A stretch of 64,000 nucleotides of DNA, from assembly GCF_013387485.1 (NCBI RefSeq), contig NZ_JABBXB010000003.1, forward strand, positions 248,001 through 312,000, written 5' to 3'. This document shows positions 17,001 through 25,284 of the stretch, one piece after another. Numbering within the stretch: the stretch's first letter is position 1; each line of letters begins with the position of its first letter. Under the pieces are notes generated by a model. The model searched no databases and was not told the origin of the DNA. It saw nothing but the letters and a program-made list of their open reading frames with translations. Origin of the DNA: Stenotrophomonas sp. SAM-B (GTDB lineage: Bacteria; Pseudomonadota; Gammaproteobacteria; Xanthomonadales; Xanthomonadaceae). The position numbers were made by a program, and so were the translations under genes.

Positions 17001-17823
17001 CCAGAAGTTCATGGTTGAGTCCCAGCTGGAACACCTGGGCGCGATCTACCGGGTCAACGATGCGATGGACGACCTGAAGGAAAAGGGCACCTCGGCGACC
17101 CGTGCCGTGGCAGATGGCGCGGCAGGCGCTGCCCGCGAACTGGATGGCGTGGCTGCCTCTGCCGGCGGCGCCGCCAGCGCGACCGAGGCTGTGGGTGCGG
17201 CGGGCAGCAACGCGGCCTCGGGCTTGGGTGGCGCTGACAGCGCGGCGCAGGGTCTGTCGTTCTCGCTGGGCGACCTCTCCGGAAAGGCCCGGGAACTCTT
17301 CCAGACCTTGGGCGGGCAGGACTCCCTTGAGAAATTCGCCACCCTGATGAACGGCATCAGCAAGCAGCGCCGTGACCTGGCCGAATACAACGCCGAGCTG
17401 GAGCGGACCCTCAAAAGCAATGACGAAATGGGGGTGCAACGCGATGCGCTGGCGTCGAAGTTCGACTACCTCGGCACCGCCGAGCTGGAGCGCACGTTGC
17501 AACTGGAAACGCAGATCAAGCAGCAGATTCAGGCGCGCGACCAAGCCGCCCGGCAGGCAGTTGAGCAGCGCCGCCAAGAGGCGGAGGCCGCCCAGCGGCA
17601 GCAGGAAGCCGAGGACGCCAAGCGCGTCGGCAACGCCAATGGCAGTGGCACGGAGATCCTGCGGATCGAGTGGACGGCACCCAGCGCGTCGGTGGCGGCC
17701 AGTGCCAGCGCGCAGGAGCGCGCGACCGCTGAGCGCCTCGCCTCCCTGGTCGCGCCGCTGGTGCTGGACCGGGTGGCCCGCAGCCGCAGTGTCTCGGTGA
17801 GCGCGGGGAGTCGCCGCGGATGA
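14059..17823 (+). CDS. tail tape measure protein
   Basis: A 1254-aa protein, the longest of the tail module (a TTG three bases earlier is the only upstream alternative). Long Ala/Gln/Glu-rich coiled coils occupy residues about 20-230 and 950-1230. Hydrophobic segments in the middle (for example TALGFIGFGKVVDGI and ALVTLGKAFATFAIIKAIA) could insert in the membrane during DNA injection. This is the tape measure architecture; its length sets the tail length, here roughly 190 nm if the usual scaling of 0.15 nm per residue holds. It overlaps the next gene by four bases. Confidence 0.9.
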   Translation: MANNAAFEEALRLVLETSGTEGVDELRQALAEMGVASDAAVADTGKLVDKLAELNATAEKAEAFDGLLVTLADLETRFDANQKAAYQLSLQIAETASPSKELLNAQRNLRAEGDKLKASLNSQWEAVVKADTALGGLGVNTAQLAESQQRLRDDAERTAKAFTEQAKEAAQAAAESRRRNQQIEESDNRFRDQAKASTAAAESLKAYRDRASQAAQETAELGVAATATSSIMSKLKGIAATALGFIGFGKVVDGIKDIIKEGSDAEQELGQLEAALAATGRQGEFTAEQLARMRRQLQGGLFDDGQISAAQVRLLSYTNIVGEQFPAAMQATIDQAQRLGMSLEASAEVVGKALQTPSKAMESLSKQGFTLEDSQKQLIKQLEATGRVAEAQAIILDVLNESYGGAAAAAKVGTIAGLWKEATERFKDWKQEVADQGVLTYFKAQLTDMLTVVDRLAKDGTLTRWAKQTADGIITMAQAVKGATTWVVEHSGALVTLGKAFATFAIIKAIAQVNTWRIALAASTRAQWANVAAMDATGKRAVTLGNILKRMPTVVPITVTLLGLELLAKGLESIGRAIGDELGKNSQAMKEAGEISRRLQETLYQEAVARKAVANGLIEFRDTAVQTSAQVAAMAEAERQSYQARVEGLKQYLQAQLAFLLRMQAMGIATDDQLKQLEQVKLRLREANEGYRAIAEGARVAGDAMKNGIGAGAQLVLEQLVGIDRDAKLASTSISKLFQALNFADTRSLEDVAVALAHTAAQGAAAGRNVRDGLLDVLQQLSGEELLRFQQASQTAFDALPAAAVDAAAVLQQTLAASLQNLGVSAERVGLSFGKAGRDAIASFAAISENALATGAQIEEAFRAALGKVSTIDEARTLGTLLEAAGTRGKVGFDQAGRSAAALHSRIRDITNAMDPLNNEFGKLGIQSQASLNAARDAAKSAFEEIRRGAAQGKASIEDVRRAFRAYAESAREAAADSDVTQKFMVESQLEHLGAIYRVNDAMDDLKEKGTSATRAVADGAAGAARELDGVAASAGGAASATEAVGAAGSNAASGLGGADSAAQGLSFSLGDLSGKARELFQTLGGQDSLEKFATLMNGISKQRRDLAEYNAELERTLKSNDEMGVQRDALASKFDYLGTAELERTLQLETQIKQQIQARDQAARQAVEQRRQEAEAAQRQQEAEDAKRVGNANGSGTEILRIEWTAPSASVAASASAQERATAERLASLVAPLVLDRVARSRSVSVSAGSRRG

Positions 17824-18236
17824 GCGTCCTCTCGTTGGCGGGCATCGCGCTTCCCGCAGATCTCCAGTGGACCGATGAGTTCACCGCCTGGCGCGTGGGG
17901 CAGGCCGTCAAAACCAGCCTCACCGGCGCCCTCATCGTGCAGGAATCAGCGATGCAGGCAGGCCGCCCGATCACCCTCCAGACCCAGCGGGATGGTTCTG
18001 CCTACGTGGCACCTGTCCGTCTCGATGTGCTGCGCGCCCTGCAGGCGCTGGAAGAGCTCCCGCGCACGACCTCTTTGCCCCTGATCCTGCCCGCCCACAA
18101 CGGCGGCCAGCGCGAGCTACCTGTGCGCTGGCGGCGGACTGATGGTCCGGGCATCGAGGCTGACCCCATTCGTTTTGCCGTGCCTGCCCTGGACGGCGAC
18201 TACTTCTCCATCACCCTTCGACTCATGACGGTGTAA
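17820..18236 (+). CDS. hypothetical tail-tip protein
   Basis: A 138-aa protein coupled to the tape measure gene by a 4-base overlap. It is a mixed beta protein with a central RLDVLRALQALEELPRTTSLPL segment and a C-terminal GDYFSITLRLMTV strand. Small proteins in this position are usually part of the distal tail or baseplate. No family is recognised. Confidence 0.65.
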   Translation: MSVLSLAGIALPADLQWTDEFTAWRVGQAVKTSLTGALIVQESAMQAGRPITLQTQRDGSAYVAPVRLDVLRALQALEELPRTTSLPLILPAHNGGQRELPVRWRRTDGPGIEADPIRFAVPALDGDYFSITLRLMTV

Positions 18237-18239
18237 GCG

Positions 18240-21200
18240 ATGACGATCTCAGCAACAGACATCAAGATGCGTCAGTCGCAGCGACTGACCGATAACCCGG
18301 ACGGCGGCGGCCGCATGGTCCAGACCGAGATCGTGGACGGGCAGATGAACAACCTGTTCCCCGATATCGGCGATGAAGAGCGCACCACCGGTCGCGCGAC
18401 CCTGCGCAAGATGTTCGTGCACCTGGATACGCCGGGGCCGGATGTGCTCAAGGATGCGATCGGGGTGCTGATCGATCCGCCGGCCGATCCGCGCGTGAGC
18501 GTGAGCATGTTCTCCACGGGCAGCTACAGCGACGTGCGCGCCGATGCGCGCAGTCGCGTGGAGGGCTATATCACCCGTGGCACCGAGTCGCGCTACATCC
18601 TGCTCAACGACCACTTCATCGGCCAAATGGCGTTGCAGTTCTACTGCACCAAGGATGCGCCCAGCCCGGACATCAACGACAACCTCTGCCTGCTGACCAA
18701 TGCCAACGGGTATGACCCGGCCGAGCAGTACGTGCGGGTGAAGAGCATCCTGTCCCGCACGACCCGCACCTTCACCGATGCCGATGGCGCCTTCGAGCGT
18801 GACGTGATCGTGGTCGAGATCGTCAACGCGCTGCTGCTCCGCTTCTATGGGCAGGAGGTGGTGCGCTTCACCTCCACCAAGCCGCCGACCCGTGTCTATG
18901 AGACGAACGTGGTCGACGCCACCAGCTATCACAGCGTCAAGCGGCTCACCGCGGCAGCGGCGCCGGGTGACCTGTCCGTCCAGGTGGACAGCCCCTATGT
19001 CGCGATCGTGCCCACCTCCACGGCCGAGACGGCAGTGAGCGATGTGCTCGCCGGGCTCGGGGCGATCAGCTACGTTCCGGCTGGGCCGGCTGGCTCGCTG
19101 ACCCTGCAGTTCACCAGCAGCTTCAGCGCCGGTGTCGCGGTCACGCGCTACCTGGGCAACTCGATGGCCGTCGGCTCGGTCAAGGTTGCTGCCGGCGCGG
19201 TCGAACTGACCGACGACGGCACGGGTGGCCTGGTCTCGGCCGGGCAGTCGCCGTGGTCCGGCACCGTGGACTACCAGTCGGGCGCCGTGAGCGTCGCCCA
19301 TTCCACCGGTACCGGCAGCACCCCGGTCACGATCACCGCGACCCCGGCCGGCGCGGTGGTGCAGCAGGGCTTCAACGACGAAATCGTCGTGACCCAGAAC
19401 AACCAGGGCTACAACTGGCTGTTCCAGATCGAGCCGCTGCCGGCGCCGGGTACCGTGGTCGTCGACTACCGCGCCCTGGGCAAGTGGATCCGCCTGACCG
19501 ACAACGGCCGGGGTCAGTTGATCGGCAGGCCGGGGCAGGGCAGTGGCACCGTCAACTACGCCACAGGCTCGGTGGTGATGACTGCCGGTGCGCTCCCGGA
19601 TCTGGGCAGCAGCGTGATCACCAGCTGGGGCACGGCAGTCGTGGCTGAGGCCCGTGCGGGCGATGTGGCCATCCAGCCGCCGGCGCTCCACTTCATGCTG
19701 CAGAACGGGGGTGTGGTGCCTGGCACCGCAGCCTTCACTCTTCGTGTGGCTGGCCAGAACGTGGCGGTGAGCGACAACGGTGCGGGTGAGTTGCTGATCG
19801 GCGGCGTGGCGCGGGGCGCTATCGCCTATGCCACGGGCGAGGTGAGCATTCGCCCGGCCACGCTGCCGGATGCCGATTCGCAGCTGGCCTGCCAGTACGA
19901 ATGGGGCGACTCGCAGACCGCCGCCCCGACGCCGACGCCCGACGGTGCTGGCCTGGTCTCGTTCCAGCTGCCGGCCGGTCCGGTGCGCGCCGGTAGCGTC
20001 AATCTGGACTGGATGATCTCGGTGAGCGCCGACGCCGACGGCATGCCGAGCACGCCTGTCGCCATGCGCGTGCTGGCAAAGGATGACGGCCAGGGCAACA
20101 TCCGAGGCGTCTCCGTCGGCGGCCAGCCGTTCAGCACGGTGCTGGGCGCGGTGAACTACGCCACCGGTGCGGTCACCCTGCAGGCCGGGAAGTTCACCGT
20201 CCACCAGGTGTCTGTGCCGATCTATGAGATGGGCGGCAACCAGCGCTGGAAGGTGACTGGCTATCACCGCAAGGACGTGCCGGCGCAGTTCTCGGCAGGC
20301 ACGCTGATCTCGCTGGGCTGGAGCGTCGCGGGCGCGGCGCAGACCACCGCAAACGAGAGCCTGGCCCTGCCGCCGGTGGAGCTGCTGCTCACCCCGACGA
20401 TCAGCGACAGCATCGTGCCCGGCAGCGTGCGCTTCACCTACCGTGGCCGCACGTACGTCGATCGCAGTGGTGCGCTGTACCACTCCATCGACCCAGTCAA
20501 TGGTGCTGGCACCTATGCCGGCACCATCGACTACGCCGGCGGTGCTGCCAATCTGACGCAGTGGGCGCCCGGGGGCGGCAACACCGTGCAGGTCCAGTCG
20601 CTGCTCACCCGCATCGCCGATCCGGGCACCGCGGCCGTGTTCTTCCGCACGCCGGGCTCGCCCCTACGGGCAGGCAACTTCACCCTACGCGCCACGACCT
20701 TGGATGGCATCCTGCTGACCGCCTCGGCCGACATCAACGGTGTTATCAGCGGCAGCCAGGTGCGCGGGCTGGTGGACTGGGAGAGCGGGCGAGCGTCCGT
20801 GCAGTTCGGCTCCATGGTGCCGGTGGCCGGCAATGAAGGGGCGCCGTGGTTCGACCCGGCGGCCGTGGTGGGCGACCAGGTCTGGAAGCCGACGCTGGTC
20901 CTGGCCGGCTCGGTCTACATCGGTGCGGTCGTCTTCCGCTCCATCCCGCTGTCGGCCGTGGTGGTCGGCTTCGAGTCCGTCCGCTTGCCCAGCGATGGCC
21001 GGGTGCCCGCATTCAAGCCCGGCCAGACGGTGCTGATCCATCACACGGCCAAGCACCCGGTGGCGTCGCCGGCGGCCGGCCAGGTGGTGAACCTCGGCCG
21101 CGGCCGACTGTCGGCTATCGAGGTGCGTGACTCAGCGGGCACGCCGGTGGAGAGCGTCTGGTACACCTCCGATCTGGATGTGGGCACGCTGACGTTCTCC

Positions 21201-21845
21201 GACCCGCTGAACCTTTCTGCCTACGTACTGCCCATCATCATCAGCGATCGCGTGGAAGACCGGCGGCTGGTGGTGCAGCCGCAGATCACTGGTGAGATCG
21301 AGATCAACAGTGGGCTGACCCACGACTACCCGGCCGGTGAGGCGCTGATCAGCACCGCGCTGCGCTTGGGCGAGGCGAACGGCTCCCTGGACCTGCAGGC
21401 GCGGGTGGAGAACCTGTTCGATCAGTCCGCTTGGACGAATGTGTGGAGCAATGTGCCGATCGGGAGTACCGCCTCGGCAAGCTACAACGACACGGACTAT
21501 CCGCTGGTCGTCGGCAACGCTGACGCGATCACGGAGCGCTGGGCAGTGCGGTTCACCAGTGCCACCAACTATGAGCTGATCGGCGAGACCGTCGGCATCA
21601 TCGCCACCGGCAGCACGACTACCGCCTTGGCGCCGATCAATCCGCGCACCGGGCAGCCTTACTTCACGATGCGCTTCCAAGGCTGGGGCACGGGCTGGGC
21701 GACGAACAACGTTGTTCGTTTCAACACCATTGGCGGCCTTGCACCGGTGTGGATGGTGCGCACGACACTGCCCGGGACGCCCGAGAGCGCCACCGATTCC
21801 ACCCGATTCCAAGTCATTGGCAACGTAGCCGGAGCAGCTGCATGA
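18240..21845 (+). CDS. large tail-tip/fibre protein with repeated G-x-V-x-Y-A-T-G motif
   Basis: A 1201-aa, beta-rich, Cys-poor protein. Six copies of a short motif of the form G[TA][VI]xY(A/Q)(T/S)G occur at residues about 341, 436, 526, 636, 761 and 843. Several are preceded by a DNGxGxL turn and followed by another strand ending in LP. The copies are 82-125 residues apart, suggesting tandem immunoglobulin-like or beta-sandwich domains forming a shaft or central fibre. A C-terminal domain (about residues 870-1201) is different. The large size and location after the tape measure gene suit a tail-tip spike or fibre. No precise family can be assigned. Confidence 0.7.
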   Translation: MTISATDIKMRQSQRLTDNPDGGGRMVQTEIVDGQMNNLFPDIGDEERTTGRATLRKMFVHLDTPGPDVLKDAIGVLIDPPADPRVSVSMFSTGSYSDVRADARSRVEGYITRGTESRYILLNDHFIGQMALQFYCTKDAPSPDINDNLCLLTNANGYDPAEQYVRVKSILSRTTRTFTDADGAFERDVIVVEIVNALLLRFYGQEVVRFTSTKPPTRVYETNVVDATSYHSVKRLTAAAAPGDLSVQVDSPYVAIVPTSTAETAVSDVLAGLGAISYVPAGPAGSLTLQFTSSFSAGVAVTRYLGNSMAVGSVKVAAGAVELTDDGTGGLVSAGQSPWSGTVDYQSGAVSVAHSTGTGSTPVTITATPAGAVVQQGFNDEIVVTQNNQGYNWLFQIEPLPAPGTVVVDYRALGKWIRLTDNGRGQLIGRPGQGSGTVNYATGSVVMTAGALPDLGSSVITSWGTAVVAEARAGDVAIQPPALHFMLQNGGVVPGTAAFTLRVAGQNVAVSDNGAGELLIGGVARGAIAYATGEVSIRPATLPDADSQLACQYEWGDSQTAAPTPTPDGAGLVSFQLPAGPVRAGSVNLDWMISVSADADGMPSTPVAMRVLAKDDGQGNIRGVSVGGQPFSTVLGAVNYATGAVTLQAGKFTVHQVSVPIYEMGGNQRWKVTGYHRKDVPAQFSAGTLISLGWSVAGAAQTTANESLALPPVELLLTPTISDSIVPGSVRFTYRGRTYVDRSGALYHSIDPVNGAGTYAGTIDYAGGAANLTQWAPGGGNTVQVQSLLTRIADPGTAAVFFRTPGSPLRAGNFTLRATTLDGILLTASADINGVISGSQVRGLVDWESGRASVQFGSMVPVAGNEGAPWFDPAAVVGDQVWKPTLVLAGSVYIGAVVFRSIPLSAVVVGFESVRLPSDGRVPAFKPGQTVLIHHTAKHPVASPAAGQVVNLGRGRLSAIEVRDSAGTPVESVWYTSDLDVGTLTFSDPLNLSAYVLPIIISDRVEDRRLVVQPQITGEIEINSGLTHDYPAGEALISTALRLGEANGSLDLQARVENLFDQSAWTNVWSNVPIGSTASASYNDTDYPLVVGNADAITERWAVRFTSATNYELIGETVGIIATGSTTTALAPINPRTGQPYFTMRFQGWGTGWATNNVVRFNTIGGLAPVWMVRTTLPGTPESATDSTRFQVIGNVAGAAA

Positions 21846-22876
21846 GTCTCATCCCGAATGTTTACCGCAGCACCGATCCGGGCGCACCCGTTCTGACCGG
21901 CCAGGCCGGTTCCCTCATTGCGCTGCTGCACGCAGTGCTGGTCACGGGCTATGGCAGTGGCGCCAACGTCAAGCCCGGCGCGGGGTGGACGCGGCCGTTC
22001 TCCAGTTCGGGCGTTCATGTCTACCGCAACAGCCAGGTCAATGGTTCCGGGTCCTACCTGCGCGTACGTGACGATGCATCGGCGGACATGCTCAACACGC
22101 CTGCCTTGGCACAGGCATTGGCTTACAGCTCGATGACCGATATTGACACCGGCATGGATCGCACGCCGAGCGTGGCGCTGCAGGCGCAGGGGTCGCTGAT
22201 CGCGAAGGCACCGGCGGCCGGCGCCACGGCCCGCCGTTGGATGGTAGTGGCTACTGATATCGGCTTCTATCTGTTTACGCAGTGGCATAACTTGGCCGGT
22301 GAGGTCGGCGCCTACTACTACGGCGACCTGATCTCTTCAGTGCCAGGTGATGCATATCCATTTGTGACTTTTGGTGCGCACGCCCTCACCAGCTACAACG
22401 GCACGTGGGGATCTGAGGTCTGCTCTGTCTTCTGGTGCTCGACCTTGGACTCGGATGTGACCGCGGTGTCGGCCCGGACGAACGGCTACATCCCCGGCGG
22501 CTTCGTGATGCGCAGCTACAGTGCGGGCCTTTCCTCCCCGGGGCGCGTGACCACCGTAGGAATTCTCCCCATTCCGAGTGGTGGCGGGAATAGGTCCTAC
22601 GGCAGCAGTGCATACCGAGCGGGACCGGATCCGGCGCACGGTGGGTACAACTACATCGCCGCTGCGGTCCGTGAAGGCTCTCATGCACTGCGAGGCTACC
22701 TGCCAGGCGTGCTCGTGCCACTCCACTCGCGCCCCTTCGCCGATGGCGCGGTTGTTCCCTACGTCGAGGGTATGGGCGTGGGGCAATGGCTGGCGAAGAC
22801 CTACAACATTGCCGAGCCCGACGTCGCTGATCGCAACGGTCAGGTGCTCTTCCGCTTGGATGCGCCCTGGAAATGA
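21842..22876 (+). CDS. tail-associated hypothetical protein
   Basis: A 344-aa protein from an ATG overlapping the upstream stop (ATGA); the frame reaches back to 21749 but only within the previous gene. It is Gly/Ser/Tyr-rich and beta-type (NSQVNGSGSYLRVRDDAS, later SPGRVTTVGILPIPSG), and looks like a virion surface protein, possibly the receptor-binding or tip-cap subunit. No family is recognised. Confidence 0.65.
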   Translation: MSLIPNVYRSTDPGAPVLTGQAGSLIALLHAVLVTGYGSGANVKPGAGWTRPFSSSGVHVYRNSQVNGSGSYLRVRDDASADMLNTPALAQALAYSSMTDIDTGMDRTPSVALQAQGSLIAKAPAAGATARRWMVVATDIGFYLFTQWHNLAGEVGAYYYGDLISSVPGDAYPFVTFGAHALTSYNGTWGSEVCSVFWCSTLDSDVTAVSARTNGYIPGGFVMRSYSAGLSSPGRVTTVGILPIPSGGGNRSYGSSAYRAGPDPAHGGYNYIAAAVREGSHALRGYLPGVLVPLHSRPFADGAVVPYVEGMGVGQWLAKTYNIAEPDVADRNGQVLFRLDAPWK

Positions 22877-23190
22877 TCGTACAAACCTTCTATCGGAACT
22901 TGGGCCAACTCACCGGTGACGGTTACCTGGGTGGCGATCCGCCGACAGGGGACGATGATGGTCGCGCAAAGATCGTCAATGTCCCTTCCCGGATCAGGGT
23001 GTCGGTGTTTGTAATGCATGACGCAGTCAACGTGATCTACGTAGGCTCGGTCCTCAGTGGTCATGACGGTGTGTGGCGAATGGCAGGTATTGATCGGGCG
23101 CTGCGCTACCGCGTGATCGGCACGGACTTGAACGCGGGGGTGAACTCGGCGATTCAGGACTGGGTTACGCCGGCGAAGATGGTGAGCTGA
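22873..23190 (+). CDS. small tail-module protein
   Basis: A 105-aa protein coupled on both sides (ATGA at its start, TGATG at its end). It reads as a compact beta protein with VIYVGSVLSGHDGVWRMAG in the middle. It was probably co-produced with the tail-tip proteins around it. No family is recognised. Confidence 0.6.
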   Translation: MIVQTFYRNLGQLTGDGYLGGDPPTGDDDGRAKIVNVPSRIRVSVFVMHDAVNVIYVGSVLSGHDGVWRMAGIDRALRYRVIGTDLNAGVNSAIQDWVTPAKMVS

Positions 23191-24998
23191 TGGCCGTGGC
23201 ATCAGGCAACTGGGTGGTCCTCAACCTCGGCCCCCGGTATCTGGGAGGCGGCGAGGTGATCTCGCTTAACCTCGGTACGGACTGGAATGACACGCCCGTC
23301 GAGCCGGTGGTTCGTGGTCTGCGGACCGACGCCGGACTTCGATGGGGGCGCACTCGCGCGACCCGCGGAAGTGTGCGCGTCGGTTGGGGGGCGTCTGCAC
23401 TTCTGAGCGCACACGCGGCACCTGGCTGGGGTAGCGCAGCGGCTGTAGAACGTCAGGCGGTACTTGGCTGGGGTCTGACGCCTCTGCTGAAGAGTAGCTC
23501 CACGCTGCACTGGCAAGTCGCTGCAGGTGTTCGACCCGCGGGCATGCTGCTCCCCTGGACATCCCTCCCCACGGCACAGACTCAGCTGGGCATCCATTGG
23601 TATTCCAGCCTGCCCGGGCTGCTTGCTGCCTCTCGCTTCTCTTGGAGTAGCGGTCGCGCCTCTCATCTCAGCGTAGACATTGCGTGGTCGGCAAGTCCCG
23701 ATGCTCGCCATGCATCGTGGGCGGCGCCATGGCGTGCGTTGCGGCAGGGCAGGCGTGCGGCCACGTTGCCGTGGGGGGCGGCCAAGCCCCTGCCTTGGAT
23801 TGTCCGCCCGCCGAAGCCTGGCCCGGATCCCGACCCGGAACCGGTGTTCCCGCCCGGCAATCTCGTTGCGCTCAGCCTCGGCTGCGCGCTGATCAGCACT
23901 CCGGGCCTTGCACCTCTCAATCTCGGCGCGACCGCCTGTTACCTGGTGCGCCCGCAGCAAAGGACATACGTCGTGATCAACAGCATTTCCGTGGTGCGCA
24001 TCCCCGATCGCACACCCATTGAGGTGGAAGGGGTGTCGATCCTGTCGAGCGTCGACGCTTGGGGCATCAGCTTCGATGTGGACCTCGCCGACAGCGCTCA
24101 GCTCGCCCTGCTGAAGCCCACGGCCGCCGGGCCGCGTCAGGTCGAGGTGACCCTCAACGGCTACGTCTGGACGGCCATCATCGAGACCTACCGCAAGCAG
24201 CGGGAGTGGAACCGGGTGGGCGTCTCGCTGACGGGCCGCTCGCGGACGGCGTTGCTCGCCGCGCCGTATGCGCCGGCACGGGTGAAGGCGACCACCGAGG
24301 ACCGCAGCGTCGCGCAGCTGGTGGGCGAAGAGCTGGCCGACACCGGGTTCACCGCCGACTATGGAACGGTCGATTGGGTGGTGCCGGCGGGTGCCTGGTT
24401 CTACGACGGCACCCCGGCCATGGATGCGATCGCCCGACTGGCCGGCGCCAGCGGGGCGGTCGTGCAATCGGACCCGGCGACCCAGCAGCTGCACGTGCGG
24501 GCGCGCTACCCGGCCAGCCCCTGGGACTGGCGCAGCACTCAGCCGGACCATGTGCTGCAAGAGGACATCATCACCAGCGAGAGCCTGCAGGTCCGCAGCG
24601 CGCCGCTGTACGACGCGGTGATCGTGACCGGGGAGCTGGCTGGGAAGGGCGTGACGTGCAAGGTTCGCCGGCAGGGCGAGGCGGGGCAGCTGTTCGCGCC
24701 GCAGGCCAGCGACCCCTTGATCAACACCAGTGCCGCCGGCGCCGAGCGTGGCCGGAACATCTTGTCGGACCGCGGCGAGCAGGCCGCCATCGAGCTCGTG
24801 ATCCCGCTGTTCGGTGCGCCTCTGGTCCCGGGCCAGATCGGCAGGGTGCAGCCGCTGGATCTGGTGGAGGTGGTGGGCGACGCCGGCACCTGGCACGGGC
24901 TCTGCACGGCCGTGCGGACCGAGGCGCGGGCGGACAGCAAGGCGCTCGTGATCGAGCAGACCATCACCCTGGAGAGGCACTACACCGATGCGAACTGA
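23190..24998 (+). CDS. tail protein: Trp-repeat N-terminal domain plus hub-like C-terminal domain
   Basis: A 602-aa protein. Residues 52-195 carry eleven tryptophans spaced 14 or 15 residues apart (W52, 66, 80, 94, 108, 123, 137, 152, 166, 181, 195), often as xGWG, so this half is a regular repeat domain. LNLG/LSLG motifs (at about residues 11 and 26, and in two later copies) frame it. A Pro-rich linker (PPKPGPDPDPEP) follows. The C-terminal half (about 270-602) has the mixed alpha/beta pattern of tail hub (gp27/gpD-like) proteins. It overlaps the next gene by 11 bases. Function as a tail-tip hub or attachment protein is inferred. Confidence 0.65.
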   Translation: MAVASGNWVVLNLGPRYLGGGEVISLNLGTDWNDTPVEPVVRGLRTDAGLRWGRTRATRGSVRVGWGASALLSAHAAPGWGSAAAVERQAVLGWGLTPLLKSSSTLHWQVAAGVRPAGMLLPWTSLPTAQTQLGIHWYSSLPGLLAASRFSWSSGRASHLSVDIAWSASPDARHASWAAPWRALRQGRRAATLPWGAAKPLPWIVRPPKPGPDPDPEPVFPPGNLVALSLGCALISTPGLAPLNLGATACYLVRPQQRTYVVINSISVVRIPDRTPIEVEGVSILSSVDAWGISFDVDLADSAQLALLKPTAAGPRQVEVTLNGYVWTAIIETYRKQREWNRVGVSLTGRSRTALLAAPYAPARVKATTEDRSVAQLVGEELADTGFTADYGTVDWVVPAGAWFYDGTPAMDAIARLAGASGAVVQSDPATQQLHVRARYPASPWDWRSTQPDHVLQEDIITSESLQVRSAPLYDAVIVTGELAGKGVTCKVRRQGEAGQLFAPQASDPLINTSAAGAERGRNILSDRGEQAAIELVIPLFGAPLVPGQIGRVQPLDLVEVVGDAGTWHGLCTAVRTEARADSKALVIEQTITLERHYTDAN

Positions 24999-25221
24999 TC
25001 TGTGGGACCAGTTTGATGGCCTGGTCGGCCCCAGCCCCCGGCTGCTGGCGACCGTCACCGCTCATAACGCAGATGGGACCAGCAGCCTGGTCGCCTATGA
25101 CGGGGCGCAGATGCGTGCTATCGGCATCTTGGGCAGCACCATCCCTTACAACGTGTGGGTTCGGGATGGGCGTATCGTCGAGTTGGCCCCAAATTTGCCC
25201 CTCGCCGAAGTCGCTGTCTAG
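24988..25221 (+). CDS. small tail-tip protein, possibly OB-fold
   Basis: A 77-aa protein at the end of the tail module, starting inside the previous gene with GGAGAGG upstream. It reads as five to six beta strands (RLLATVTAHNADGTSSLVAYDG and NVWVRDGRIVELAP), compatible with a small OB-like baseplate or spike cap. No family is recognised. Confidence 0.55.
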   Translation: MRTDLWDQFDGLVGPSPRLLATVTAHNADGTSSLVAYDGAQMRAIGILGSTIPYNVWVRDGRIVELAPNLPLAEVAV

Positions 25222-25284
25222 CAGGTATGGCGGTGTCGAGAGCTCTGGTGCTAGGCTGCGACTACACCAATAGCAGGGATGCTT

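Noticed and set aside
24059..25273. 404-aa Gly/Arg-rich plus-strand frame
   Set aside because: Alternative frame of the tail protein and its small neighbour; no ribosome site, skewed composition.
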